A stretch of DNA of 64,000 nt from Lactiplantibacillus xiangfangensis (GTDB lineage: Bacteria > Bacillota > Bacilli > Lactobacillales > Lactobacillaceae), in assembly GCF_001438845.1 (NCBI RefSeq), contig NZ_JQCL01000057.1, forward strand, positions 62,001 through 126,000, read 5' to 3'. Shown in pieces: positions 57,098 to 64,000 of the stretch. Each line of letters starts with the position of its first letter. The first letter of the stretch is position 1. The translations under genes were made by a program, and so were the position numbers. Under the pieces are notes generated by a model that saw only the letters and a program-made list of their open reading frames with translations, did not search any database and was not told the origin of the DNA.

Positions 57098-57958
57098 TTA
57101 GTTTTCGGGGTCACGGAGCTCGTTAACGAGTTCGGGATCGGGACTGACCGTAATTGTCCGGGCCGGGCCGCTAAACGTTACTAGGCCCGATTTAGCGCCC
57201 TTAGGTTTATGCATTTGACCAACTTTTAAGCAGTCGACTGGAACTCGGCGCATCTTCTTACCCTTGCTGTAATAGGCGGTCAAAACGGCGGCTTCTTGTA
57301 AGGTGCGCTCACTAGGGTTGGTACTGTGAATGACGACGTGTGAGCCGGGAATTTCACCGCCAGCGTGCATCCAGTAATAATCTTTCCGCGCGGTCATCGT
57401 TAAGTGGTCGTTTTGGTAACTATTTTTGCCGACCTCGACTAAAACGTGGTCGTGCGTGTGGAACCGCCGTGGGTGGGCTGGTTCGGGTGCTTTGGATGAG
57501 TGCAAAACTTGGGTGTGAATGACGCTCTGCTCAATCAGACTTTGTTTTAATTGGGCCACTTGATCAGGGTCAGTGGGGTCAAACGCGGCCTGCTGGGCCA
57601 GTTGTTGCTGCAATTCAGCTTCGGCTAATTCACGGTTATGAATGACCGTGTTCAGGCCGCGCTTACTCTTACGGTAACGATGAAAGTATTCTTCGGCGTT
57701 GGCGATAATGGATTTAGTCGCGTCGAGTTTGATCGTTAACTTTGTTTCGGGTTGACGGTAGTCGGGTAATTCGACAAAATTATGGTGGCCGTCAATTTGA
57801 CTTGCATACGTTTTTAACAACGTCCCCTTAACTTGGAGTTCAGTTGCGTCGGGCATGTGGTCGATGGCCTTACTTAGAGATTCAATTTGTTTTTTAGTGT
57901 GATGAAGCTGGTGTGCAAGGCCTTTTTGCACCAGTTCAGCGTCGGTAATATCGGGCAT
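57098..57958 (-). CDS. Half-length NFACT protein (coiled coil plus NFACT-R)
   Basis: 286 residues. Full RqcH/FbpA proteins are about 560 residues with an N-terminal NFACT-N domain. Here only the helical coiled-coil middle (about 1-150) and the C-terminal NFACT-R domain remain: V-G-K-N-S-Y-Q-N-D-H-L-T-M, W-M-H-A, G-S-H-V-V-I-H, A-Y-Y-S-K-G-K-K. The start has AAGGAAC upstream, so it is a gene in its own right and not a broken frame. NFACT-R is thought to bind RNA. The role without NFACT-N is unknown. Confidence 0.85.
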   Translation of the reverse strand: MPDITDAELVQKGLAHQLHHTKKQIESLSKAIDHMPDATELQVKGTLLKTYASQIDGHHNFVELPDYRQPETKLTIKLDATKSIIANAEEYFHRYRKSKRGLNTVIHNRELAEAELQQQLAQQAAFDPTDPDQVAQLKQSLIEQSVIHTQVLHSSKAPEPAHPRRFHTHDHVLVEVGKNSYQNDHLTMTARKDYYWMHAGGEIPGSHVVIHSTNPSERTLQEAAVLTAYYSKGKKMRRVPVDCLKVGQMHKPKGAKSGLVTFSGPARTITVSPDPELVNELRDPEN

Positions 57959-58068
57959 GAGAAGTTCCTTTCTGTAAAACTTGATTAGTTTTATTATACA
58001 TCTTGAAAATTAGTTCACTATTTTTCAGAAAAGTTCGGTATTCTATTAGAGGGAGAGTGATCATTGAG

Positions 58069-59256
58069 ATGCAAAAAACATTAATTATTAACGCAGGTAG
58101 CTCATCGTTAAAGTGGCAATTATTTGAAATGCCCGCTGAAACGGTGGTTGCTAGTGGCTTGGTTGAACGAATCAGTATGCCAGGCTCGATTTTTACAATT
58201 AAGTATGGTGACCATCAGAAGTATGAAACAACGGTTGATAACTTGGATCAAAACCACGCGGCCAAGTTGATGCTGACGGAATTACAACGGTTAGCAATCA
58301 TTCAGTCGTTGGATGAGATTACGGCGGTAGCGCACCGGGTCGTTGCGGGTGGCGAAACGTTCAAACACGCCGTCGAAGTGACGCCGGATGTTTTACAAGC
58401 CATCAAAGATTTGAGTAACTTTGCACCACTGCATAATCCGATGGAAGCAAAGGGAATCGAAACGATGGCCCAAGCTTTGCCAAACGTGAAGCAGTACGCC
58501 GTCTTTGACAGCCAATTCTTTACCGATTTACCTGAAAAGAATGCCATCTACAGCTTACCGTATGAATTGACGAATAAGTATCATATTCGGCGCTACGGTG
58601 AACACGGTATCTCACACGGTTACTTAACTGGCCGGGCCGCCGAATTATTGGGTCAATCTAAGGAATCCCTTGATTTAGTCACGTTACACTTAGGGAGCGG
58701 GGCCTCGTTAGCCGCTGTCAAAGATGGTAAGGCCTTCGATACATCAATGGGCTTTACACCGTTGACCGGGGTAACGATGGGAACGCGGGCCGGTGACGTT
58801 GACCCGTCAATTTTACCGTTCTTAATGCAGGCTGAAAATATTAGTGACCCTAATGAAATTATGATGATGCTTAATAATGAATCTGGCTTATTAGGGGTTT
58901 CAGGAATTTCACCCGATATGCGTGAGATTCGGGCCCAAGCAGCGACGAATCCACGGGCGAAGTTGGCCATTGAAATCTTTGTTAACCGGATCGTCAAATA
59001 CGCTGGGAGCTACTTAACCGAATTAAACGGTGCCGATGCCATTATTTTTGCTGGGGGCATTGGGGAACACAACGCACCGTTGCGGCAACAAATCGTTGAC
59101 GGGCTACAGATCTTTGGGGTGAAATTAGACACCCAGTTGAATGATGCTGGTCAAGAAGGCGTCATCAGTAGTGCTGATTCCAAGATCAAGGTCTTGTTAA
59201 TTCCAACCAATGAAGAGCTAGCGATGGTTCGACAGGTTGCGGCGTTACAAGATTAA
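58069..59256 (+). CDS. ackA: Acetate kinase
   Basis: 395 residues, the normal length. It makes ATP from acetyl phosphate and ADP at the end of heterolactic or mixed-acid metabolism. The N-terminal L-I-I-N-A-G-S-S-S-L-K-W, the T-G-V-T-M-G-T-R-A-G-D-V-D block and the C-terminal F-A-G-G-I-G-E-H motif are diagnostic. The frame is open from 58003, but ATG 58069 gives the family N-terminus; the nearest GGGAG is about twelve bases upstream, a longer spacing than usual. No pta gene is adjacent. Confidence 0.95.
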   Translation: MQKTLIINAGSSSLKWQLFEMPAETVVASGLVERISMPGSIFTIKYGDHQKYETTVDNLDQNHAAKLMLTELQRLAIIQSLDEITAVAHRVVAGGETFKHAVEVTPDVLQAIKDLSNFAPLHNPMEAKGIETMAQALPNVKQYAVFDSQFFTDLPEKNAIYSLPYELTNKYHIRRYGEHGISHGYLTGRAAELLGQSKESLDLVTLHLGSGASLAAVKDGKAFDTSMGFTPLTGVTMGTRAGDVDPSILPFLMQAENISDPNEIMMMLNNESGLLGVSGISPDMREIRAQAATNPRAKLAIEIFVNRIVKYAGSYLTELNGADAIIFAGGIGEHNAPLRQQIVDGLQIFGVKLDTQLNDAGQEGVISSADSKIKVLLIPTNEELAMVRQVAALQD

Positions 59257-59377
59257 TTAAGCTTCCGTTAATTTGGGACAAGTCACTAGGCGTTCATCAG
59301 ACAGCATGCTAGACTACTTGCTAAGAAGACAGTTAATGTCGACCGTAAGGAGGGAAGCTCCTGTTTGGGGCGCAACA

Positions 59378-59572
59378 ATGATCGGTTTTTTGATTGCTTT
59401 AGTGATTGGCTTTTGGTTACTAAAAGTTTTCTTTAAAATTGGGTTTAAATTAATCGGTTTAATTTTTACCGTCATCATCGGGCTATTCTTGCTTAAAATG
59501 GCGCTGTGGATTGGCGTGGCCGTTTTGGCACTCGGAGGAATCGCTTTATTTGCGAGTCCGTTTCAAAATTAA
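59378..59572 (+). CDS. Small two-helix membrane protein
   Basis: 64 residues, almost entirely hydrophobic, with two membrane helices around a short K-I-G-F-K-L loop. The frame runs back to 59273, but only ATG 59378, with GGGG seven bases ahead, gives a plain membrane peptide; ATG 59336 is an alternative. It lies 121 bp after ackA and is probably part of its transcript. No function is recognised. Confidence 0.55.
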   Translation: MIGFLIALVIGFWLLKVFFKIGFKLIGLIFTVIIGLFLLKMALWIGVAVLALGGIALFASPFQN

Positions 59573-59578
59573 AATAAT

Positions 59579-59682
59579 AGCGTGGGACAAAGGGCGAAAC
59601 AGACTACCCTTTTGCCCACGTTTTGACCATAGTAATGGGAAAAACCATGCAGAAATAGTTGATATTTCTACATGGTTTTTTG
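59579..59682. repeat. Dispersed repeat type A, partial copy 3, followed by terminator
   Basis: GTGGGACAAAGGGC...CCTTTTGCCCACGTTTTGACCATA shares the outer arms and the right flank of the copy at 24295, but has a much shorter centre. It is followed directly by AAAAACCATGCAGAAAT/ATTTCTACATGGTTTTTT, a bidirectional terminator between convergent genes. Confidence 0.7.
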
Positions 59683-59691
59683 TCTCTCGTT

Positions 59692-60048
59692 TTAAATTAA
59701 GGTGCCAATTAAGGTTAAGCCAAGTCCACCCAGCAGGCTGAGACCTAAATAGGACCAGGCTGTTTGTCGGTGATGGTTACGACTGAGTAAGACGACCTCG
59801 TTAATCATGGTGGAGAAAGTCGTGTACCCGCCCATAATGCCAGTCCCTAAGAAGACTTGCCAGTTTAATGGTAGGTGGTGCGTCAAGATCATGCCTAATA
59901 GTAATGAGCCGGTCAAGTTGATAAAGAGGGTGGCAACGGGCAGCGGCCACCGACCGTTGAGTGGTTGGGCGAGGCGCATCAGGCCAAAGCGACACAGTGC
60001 CCCGACTGCGGCGCCACTGCCGGCTAATATGATGAGTGTTAGCATCAA
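59692..60048 (-). CDS. crcB2: Fluoride channel CrcB/Fluc, second subunit
   Basis: 118 residues with four membrane helices. G-A-L-C-R-F (GxxxR), N-L-T-G-S-L-L-L-G and G-G-Y-T-T-F-S-T are Fluc family motifs. It exports fluoride passively as a dual-topology dimer. Its start overlaps the stop of the companion gene by four bases (ATGA), so the pair is likely to form a heterodimer, as in other lactobacilli. Confidence 0.93.
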   Translation of the reverse strand: MMLTLIILAGSGAAVGALCRFGLMRLAQPLNGRWPLPVATLFINLTGSLLLGMILTHHLPLNWQVFLGTGIMGGYTTFSTMINEVVLLSRNHHRQTAWSYLGLSLLGGLGLTLIGTLI

Positions 60049-60437
60049 GCATCGTCCCCCGATAACCAGTTCTCACTGAGTAAATTACCAGCTAATCCAG
60101 CAAGTAATCCTAAGCCGAGACTGACACCGATATATAGTATTGCCAAAACGCTATGGTCGTTTTGCAAGAGCTGTAGCGTTTCACTGGTGAAAGTTGAAAA
60201 GGTCGTAAAACTGCCAACCAGGCCAACGCTCATCCCCGTTACAACGGCTTCCGAAAGGGACAGTCGAGCGGGCAAGAGGCCCGTAATTAAGCTTAAAATA
60301 AAGGCACCGGTAATATTAATAATGGCGGTGATCCAAAAATGCTGGGGCCAAGTCACGATTAAGCTAAGTAACTCCCGTAAGCCGCCACCTAGCATAGCAA
60401 AAACCGTAATGGCAAGGACCTTTTTCAAATATGACAC
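60045..60437 (-). CDS. crcB1: Fluoride channel CrcB/Fluc, first subunit
   Basis: 130 residues with four membrane helices. G-G-G-L-R-E-L, N-I-T-G-A-F-I-L-S and G-S-F-T-T-F-S-T-F-T are the Fluc signatures. The start is GTG 60437 with a weak AAAGTGG site. No fluoride riboswitch consensus was found upstream, although one is common before crcB genes in Firmicutes. It is translationally coupled to the second subunit. Confidence 0.92.
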   Translation of the reverse strand: MSYLKKVLAITVFAMLGGGLRELLSLIVTWPQHFWITAIINITGAFILSLITGLLPARLSLSEAVVTGMSVGLVGSFTTFSTFTSETLQLLQNDHSVLAILYIGVSLGLGLLAGLAGNLLSENWLSGDDA

Positions 60438-60497
60438 CCACTTTCAGAAAGTGATTTAAGTTTACTGAAAGTCAGCGGGAAATTCAACTGGAGCTAG

Positions 60498-60526
60498 TTG
60501 CAAAATTATTTTAAACATGCTATTGT
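60498..60526 (+). promoter_or_regulatory. Promoter of the ABC-F leader
   Basis: TTGCAA (60498-60503), a 17-bp spacer, TATTGT (60521-60526). Transcription would begin about 30 bases before the uORF. Confidence 0.6.
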
Positions 60527-60563
60527 ATAAATCAACTTATGAAAGTACGGAGGATTTCAGCCA

Positions 60564-60575
60564 ATGCGCAACTAA
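60564..60575 (+). CDS. Three-codon leader uORF (Met-Arg-Asn)
   Basis: GGAGGA (60549-60554), nine bases, then ATG CGC AAC TAA. The strong ribosome site and its place ahead of a terminator and an ABC-F gene fit the ribosome-sensing leaders of antibiotic-inducible ABC-F genes. Confidence 0.65.
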   Translation: MRN

Positions 60576-60650
60576 TTAATTCTGGTAACTGAACAGTCAT
60601 TGACCCAATAAATAAGGGGTGGACTGTCGTTTTTGGGATTAATTAGTGGT

Positions 60651-60700
60651 GCTGGCGAAATCTAAATGCCAGCGCTCCTGGATGCAGGAACGCTTTTTTT
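60651..60700 (+). terminator. Attenuator: antiterminator and terminator before the ABC-F gene
   Basis: Terminator AGCGCTCCTG-gatg-CAGGAACGCT with a T run (60671-60700). GCTGGC (60651-60656) can pair with GCCAGC (60668-60673), which overlaps the terminator's left arm, so the two structures compete. A further dyad ACAGTC/GACTGT lies at about 60593-60627. Confidence 0.75.
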
Positions 60701-60757
60701 GTGTTTATATTTAGCGCGCACACCGCGAATGTCCCACGAGTTAAAGGGGATTTTGAT

Positions 60758-62278
60758 ATGACAGAAATAAAATTAACGAACATTGAAAAGTTAGTGGCGG
60801 GCCGGCCACTATTTACGATTAAAGATTTAACGGCATCGGATGGTGCGCACATTGGGATTGTTGGCCGCAACGGGGCGGGAAAGTCGACCTTAGCGCACAT
60901 TTTAACGGGGACGGATCACGACTATCAGGGCCAACTAATCATTGATGCACCGGTAGTGTACGTGCCGCAGATTGCACCGACCTTTGACCAAAGTGGGGGT
61001 CAGGCGATGTTGGCCCGAGTTCGGGAAGCCTTAAGTCAACGCCCAGAAATTTTGATTTTAGACGAACCGTCGTCGAACTTGGATGAAGCCCATCAGGATT
61101 GGTTAGCCAAAAAACTGAAGCGATTTAGGGGTATTTTACTGTTGATCTCACATGATCGGCAATTGTTAAATGCGGTGACCACGACAACTTGGGCGGTCGT
61201 TCATCAGGAATTCAAGATGTATCCGGGTAACTATGCGCACTACCATGCGATTGAGCAACAACAGTTAGTGACCCAAGAAGCCGCGTATACGCGCCAAGCT
61301 CGCCACCTGCAGGATCTGAAAAAGGCGACCCAGGCGCGACATGAAAAGGCCCAACGCATCCGCAAAGGAAACAAGCGCATGACCGCGGCTGAACGTGCGA
61401 ACTCCAAGTCGTTGCGGGAAGCGACGGCAGCCAAGATGGACCGGAGCGCCAAGAAGTTAGTTGAACGTGGCGAACGGGAGGCGACGGTGGCTAAGCCGTT
61501 CACGCAAACCGGTTTTAAGTTAGTAGCAACTGATTTTCCTCATTTTACCGGAAAAGCGGTCGTGACCGCCTTGGACATGCAACTGGTGGAATATGGCAAA
61601 ACGTTGCTAAAGCCAACGACGTTTCAGATTAAACCACAATCACGGGTGACGCTGGTTGGTCCTAATGGTAGTGGTAAAACGACCTTGTTAAAGGCCATTT
61701 TAGCGGGTCAGACACCGGGATTGACCTTGGCACCCGCAGCGAAAGCTGGTGTCTTCAATCAGGATATGACGGCTCTAGATGGTCATTTGACCGTCTGGCA
61801 AACGGTGCGTGCCGCGAGTCACTTACCCGATCAGACCATCCGAAACGTGATGGGCGCGCTCGGGTTACCCGCCCGCTTTTACCCGCAGCTGGTCGCTGAA
61901 CTTAGCGGTGGCGAACTGGTCAAACTACAATTGGTTCGAATCTTAGTTGGTGACTACAACGTGCTGATGCTAGATGAACCGACTAACTATTTAGACGTTG
62001 ACGCCCTTGATGCGTTAGCGGATTATTTACAGCATTATCCGGGGACGGTCATTTTCGTTTCCCATGATGATCCGTTTAGAGAAGCCGTGGCGACCCGGAC
62101 CCTAGTATTTAAAGGTCACGAGTTAATCGATCCAGACAAAGAAGTGCAGGCGCCCAAGCAGTCGGTTGACTTGCCACTGTTGCAATTCAAGTACGACCAA
62201 ATGATGGCTGACCCTAACGCTAAGACGGCTGATATTCAGGCCCTTAAGCAGCAGATTGACGCAGCTAAAGCACACTAA
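60758..62278 (+). CDS. ABC-F ribosome-protection ATPase (antibiotic-resistance type)
   Basis: 506 residues, soluble, with two ABC cassettes and no membrane part. The first has Walker A G-R-N-G-A-G-K-S and a short cassette with Q-S-G-G-Q. The second has G-P-N-G-S-G-K-T and L-S-G-G-E with L-D-E-P-T-N-Y-L-D. The linker (about 180-260) is long, basic and helical, as in proteins that reach the peptidyl-transferase centre. The sequence resembles the Vga/Lsa/VmlR group. The frame opens at 60701 inside the attenuator, so ATG 60758 with AAAGGGGA is used. The drug range is unknown. Confidence 0.88.
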   Translation: MTEIKLTNIEKLVAGRPLFTIKDLTASDGAHIGIVGRNGAGKSTLAHILTGTDHDYQGQLIIDAPVVYVPQIAPTFDQSGGQAMLARVREALSQRPEILILDEPSSNLDEAHQDWLAKKLKRFRGILLLISHDRQLLNAVTTTTWAVVHQEFKMYPGNYAHYHAIEQQQLVTQEAAYTRQARHLQDLKKATQARHEKAQRIRKGNKRMTAAERANSKSLREATAAKMDRSAKKLVERGEREATVAKPFTQTGFKLVATDFPHFTGKAVVTALDMQLVEYGKTLLKPTTFQIKPQSRVTLVGPNGSGKTTLLKAILAGQTPGLTLAPAAKAGVFNQDMTALDGHLTVWQTVRAASHLPDQTIRNVMGALGLPARFYPQLVAELSGGELVKLQLVRILVGDYNVLMLDEPTNYLDVDALDALADYLQHYPGTVIFVSHDDPFREAVATRTLVFKGHELIDPDKEVQAPKQSVDLPLLQFKYDQMMADPNAKTADIQALKQQIDAAKAH

Positions 62279-62299
62279 TTTGATCAAACATACGGAACG

Positions 62300-62352
62300 A
62301 TTAAAAAAGACGTACCATCCATTTAAGCAAAAGTGGATAGTGCGTCTTTTTA
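62300..62352. terminator. Bidirectional terminator
   Basis: AAAAAAGACG...CACTATCC pairs with GGATAGTGCGTCTTTTT imperfectly (about 62303-62352), between ABC-F and the convergent ecfT-like gene. Confidence 0.6.
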
Positions 62353-62354
62353 GG

Positions 62355-63014
62355 TTAACGCCACGGCATAACGAACACGCCGACTTGTAGTAGTAGGACG
62401 CCGCCAATTAAAATGACCCAGTCACTGGTACGTATCTGGATTTGACGGTAATGTGTCCGGGGCGCGTCTTCCACAAAACCGTGTGAGGACATCGCCTGGG
62501 CAAGGTTTTGTGACCAGTTAATGGCGATTAAAATGGCTTTGAAGTAAAGCTGGGGTGACCAAAATGAAAGGGTCTGTCCCCGCATTAAGCCCGCGGCACG
62601 AATGACCTGCACCTCGTGTTTGATCTTTGGGGCCAAATTATAGGCAGCTAGGACCCCGTAAGCGAACTTAGAAGGTAAATGGCAGTTCTGTTCTAAGGAA
62701 TCAGCCAAGGCTAAGACGTCGGTCGTCAGGGTCAGCGTGGCACCGGTAAAGACAAACGCGTAGATTCGGGTGAACAGGACCCACGCCATCAGTTCCTTTT
62801 GCCCGGTACCGTTGATGTACTGAGTGCTCCAGAGCCCAATCGCTGGAATTAACGGCACAATTAGGAGCCAGAGGAGCGTTCGGAGCTTAACGCGACAGGC
62901 TAGTAGGTAAATAATTGATAGAACGACTAGTGCGACGTTTAAGCTAACGATATTTGTAAACGAAATTTCAAGTGCCACGATCAGTAGTAGCAATAATTTC
63001 AGGCTAGGATTCAT
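62355..63014 (-). CDS. ECF-type T component (CbiQ/YkoC-like)
   Basis: 219 residues, about five membrane helices. R-A-A-G-L-M-R-G-Q (coupling helix) and A-M-S-S-H-G-F identify it as EcfT-like. GTG 63023 is possible, but ATG 63014 has GGGGGTG six bases ahead. It overlaps the end of the ATPase gene by 11 bases. With the double ATPase upstream it forms a second ECF module; the substrate component must lie beyond the window. Confidence 0.88.
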   Translation of the reverse strand: MNPSLKLLLLLIVALEISFTNIVSLNVALVVLSIIYLLACRVKLRTLLWLLIVPLIPAIGLWSTQYINGTGQKELMAWVLFTRIYAFVFTGATLTLTTDVLALADSLEQNCHLPSKFAYGVLAAYNLAPKIKHEVQVIRAAGLMRGQTLSFWSPQLYFKAILIAINWSQNLAQAMSSHGFVEDAPRTHYRQIQIRTSDWVILIGGVLLLQVGVFVMPWR

Positions 63015-64000
63015 GAGTCGCACCCCCGTATTGTAATCGGTGATCAGCCAGTCGCAGGTGATAGTCGATTAGTGGGGTTAACCCGGTGAGTTGGTGACTA
63101 ATAATAATCAAAGTCTGATGAGTTTCCCGCAAAGTTGTTTGGAGCAGTCCAACGAGAGCGTGAATGGACTTTAAATCCAATCCCTTCAGTGGTTCATCCA
63201 TTAACAAGACCGGTGACTGCATAATGAGCATTAATAAGATTTGTAACTTCTTTTTTTGCCCCTCACTCAGGGTATAAATGACCTGACCATCACGGCCCGC
63301 CAAGTTAAGTTGCGTCAGGGCCGCTTGGATGCGTGCGGGTGTAAAGTAATCGCTGTACGCGTACTTTTGGCTCTGTGCGAGTTCTTCCGCCACGGTGATG
63401 TTAAAAAATTGAGCTTCGGCGTCTTGAAATAGTAACGCAACTTGCCGCGCGTAGCGTTTTTGCCGGAACTTTTGAATGTCTCGGCCCTGATAGCTGATGG
63501 TGCCGTCGTAAGGATTTAAACGCACGAGGGCCTCGAACAAGGTGGATTTACCAGTCCCATTTGCCCCCGTAATTAGCGTGTTGTGGTGGGCATGAAGTTG
63601 TAGGTCGGTCGGGGTCAGCAAGGTATGTTCACCTTGACTGAGGCCCACCTGGTGGAGGTCAAATAACGGTTGTTCAACAACTGATGGTACCGGCCACGTT
63701 GGCAGCGCTTGCGGTTGAAAGGCCGCAAATAACTGCGCCCAGTCTGTCTGGGGGAGCATCTTCAATTGGTGTTCTGGCGTAATTTGAACCACGTGATCGA
63801 CGAGCTCATCATAGCCCGCGTAGTCGTGGTCAGCCAAAATAATGGTTTTACCACGGTGATCACGCAATTCGACCAACCGCCGCAATAAGCCGGCCCGAGC
63901 AATTGGATCAACACTCGCAAACGGTTCGTCTAGCAAAATGACGTCGCTATCCATCGCAACGATGACCGCTAAGGCGACTTTTTGTTTTTCACCGCCAGAT
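63004..64000 (-). CDS. ECF-type double ATPase (5' end outside window)
   Basis: 332 codons are visible. The first base of the frame lies beyond base 64000. The sequence opens inside the signature of a first ABC domain (S-G-G-E-K-Q-K-V-A-L-A), followed by Walker B V-I-L-L-D-E-P. A complete second domain follows with Walker A G-A-N-G-T-G-K-S, signature L-S-E-G-Q-K-K-K and L-L-M-D-E-P. The layout is that of YkoD-like fused EcfA-EcfA'. An ATG at 63954 is internal, not the start. It is the partner of the downstream T component. Confidence 0.88.
   Translation of the reverse strand, partial: SGGEKQKVALAVIVAMDSDVILLDEPFASVDPIARAGLLRRLVELRDHRGKTIILADHDYAGYDELVDHVVQITPEHQLKMLPQTDWAQLFAAFQPQALPTWPVPSVVEQPLFDLHQVGLSQGEHTLLTPTDLQLHAHHNTLITGANGTGKSTLFEALVRLNPYDGTISYQGRDIQKFRQKRYARQVALLFQDAEAQFFNITVAEELAQSQKYAYSDYFTPARIQAALTQLNLAGRDGQVIYTLSEGQKKKLQILLMLIMQSPVLLMDEPLKGLDLKSIHALVGLLQTTLRETHQTLIIISHQLTGLTPLIDYHLRLADHRLQYGGATHES

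Noticed and set aside
60438-60497. Fluoride riboswitch expected before crcB genes
   Set aside because: The conserved fluoride riboswitch blocks were not found in the short upstream sequence.

Overview
The window looks like a low-to-moderate GC Lactobacillales chromosome, most probably Lactiplantibacillus plantarum or a close relative. This rests on protein recognition from memory (small heat-shock protein, oleate hydratase, the malEFGA-amy-msmK-map maltodextrin cluster, serC-serA, ackA, tandem crcB) and on Firmicutes regulatory elements: CIRCE, CtsR, CcpA cre, T-boxes and a LexA box. Two near-perfect parS sites suggest an origin-proximal location. No rRNA, tRNA, intact insertion sequence, prophage or CRISPR array was seen.

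Layout. 1-4.3 kb: a truncated PspC-like gene, a doubly controlled hsp20 gene, an MFS exporter, a tiny membrane peptide, an aldo/keto reductase and a nucleoside deoxyribosyltransferase. 4.3-9.7 kb: a YczE-like membrane protein, a CcpA-controlled oleate hydratase, a Cys-motif protein, and an unknown AT-rich gene bracketed by two parS sites. 9.7-13.1 kb: an ECF transporter (T, fused A-A', UPF0397 S) under a T-box whose specifier reads ATG (Met). 13.3-21.5 kb: a GntR regulator, a PadR-like/DUF2812/DUF2812 operon, an AP2-domain protein, an SDR and a TetR-ABC export operon. 21.6-26.8 kb: an acetyltransferase with an extra C-terminal domain, an acyl-CoA dehydrogenase/ETF-alpha fusion, an exported fumarate-reductase-like flavoprotein and a FolT-like S component.

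27-45.8 kb is a maltose/maltodextrin regulon: two LacI regulators, an alpha-glucosidase, the MalE-F-G importer with MalA, an amylase-family hydrolase, the MsmK ATPase and maltose phosphorylase, then (after a quinone oxidoreductase and a Tyr T-box-controlled NhaC transporter) a second alpha-glucosidase. Import through MalEFG/MsmK would feed cytoplasmic glucosidases and the phosphorylase, with CcpA and LacI control at the promoters. Large multi-branched inverted-repeat elements lie after the phosphorylase and after the second glucosidase.

46.3-64 kb: a LysR gene, a roughly 1-kb non-coding region, a second tiny membrane peptide, an HTH-TPR regulator, an acetyltransferase, an OppA lipoprotein, and serC-serA behind what looks like a serine-codon leader-peptide attenuator. 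These are followed by a divergent histidine phosphatase, a candidate sRNA, an aldo/keto reductase, a LexA-controlled small gene, a half-length NFACT protein, acetate kinase, tandem fluoride channels, an ABC-F ribosome-protection gene behind a three-codon uORF attenuator, and an ECF module that runs off the window.

The observations most worth follow-up are the serCA leader, the covarying multi-branched repeats, the ABC-F leader, the paired parS sites and the ACAD-ETF fusion.
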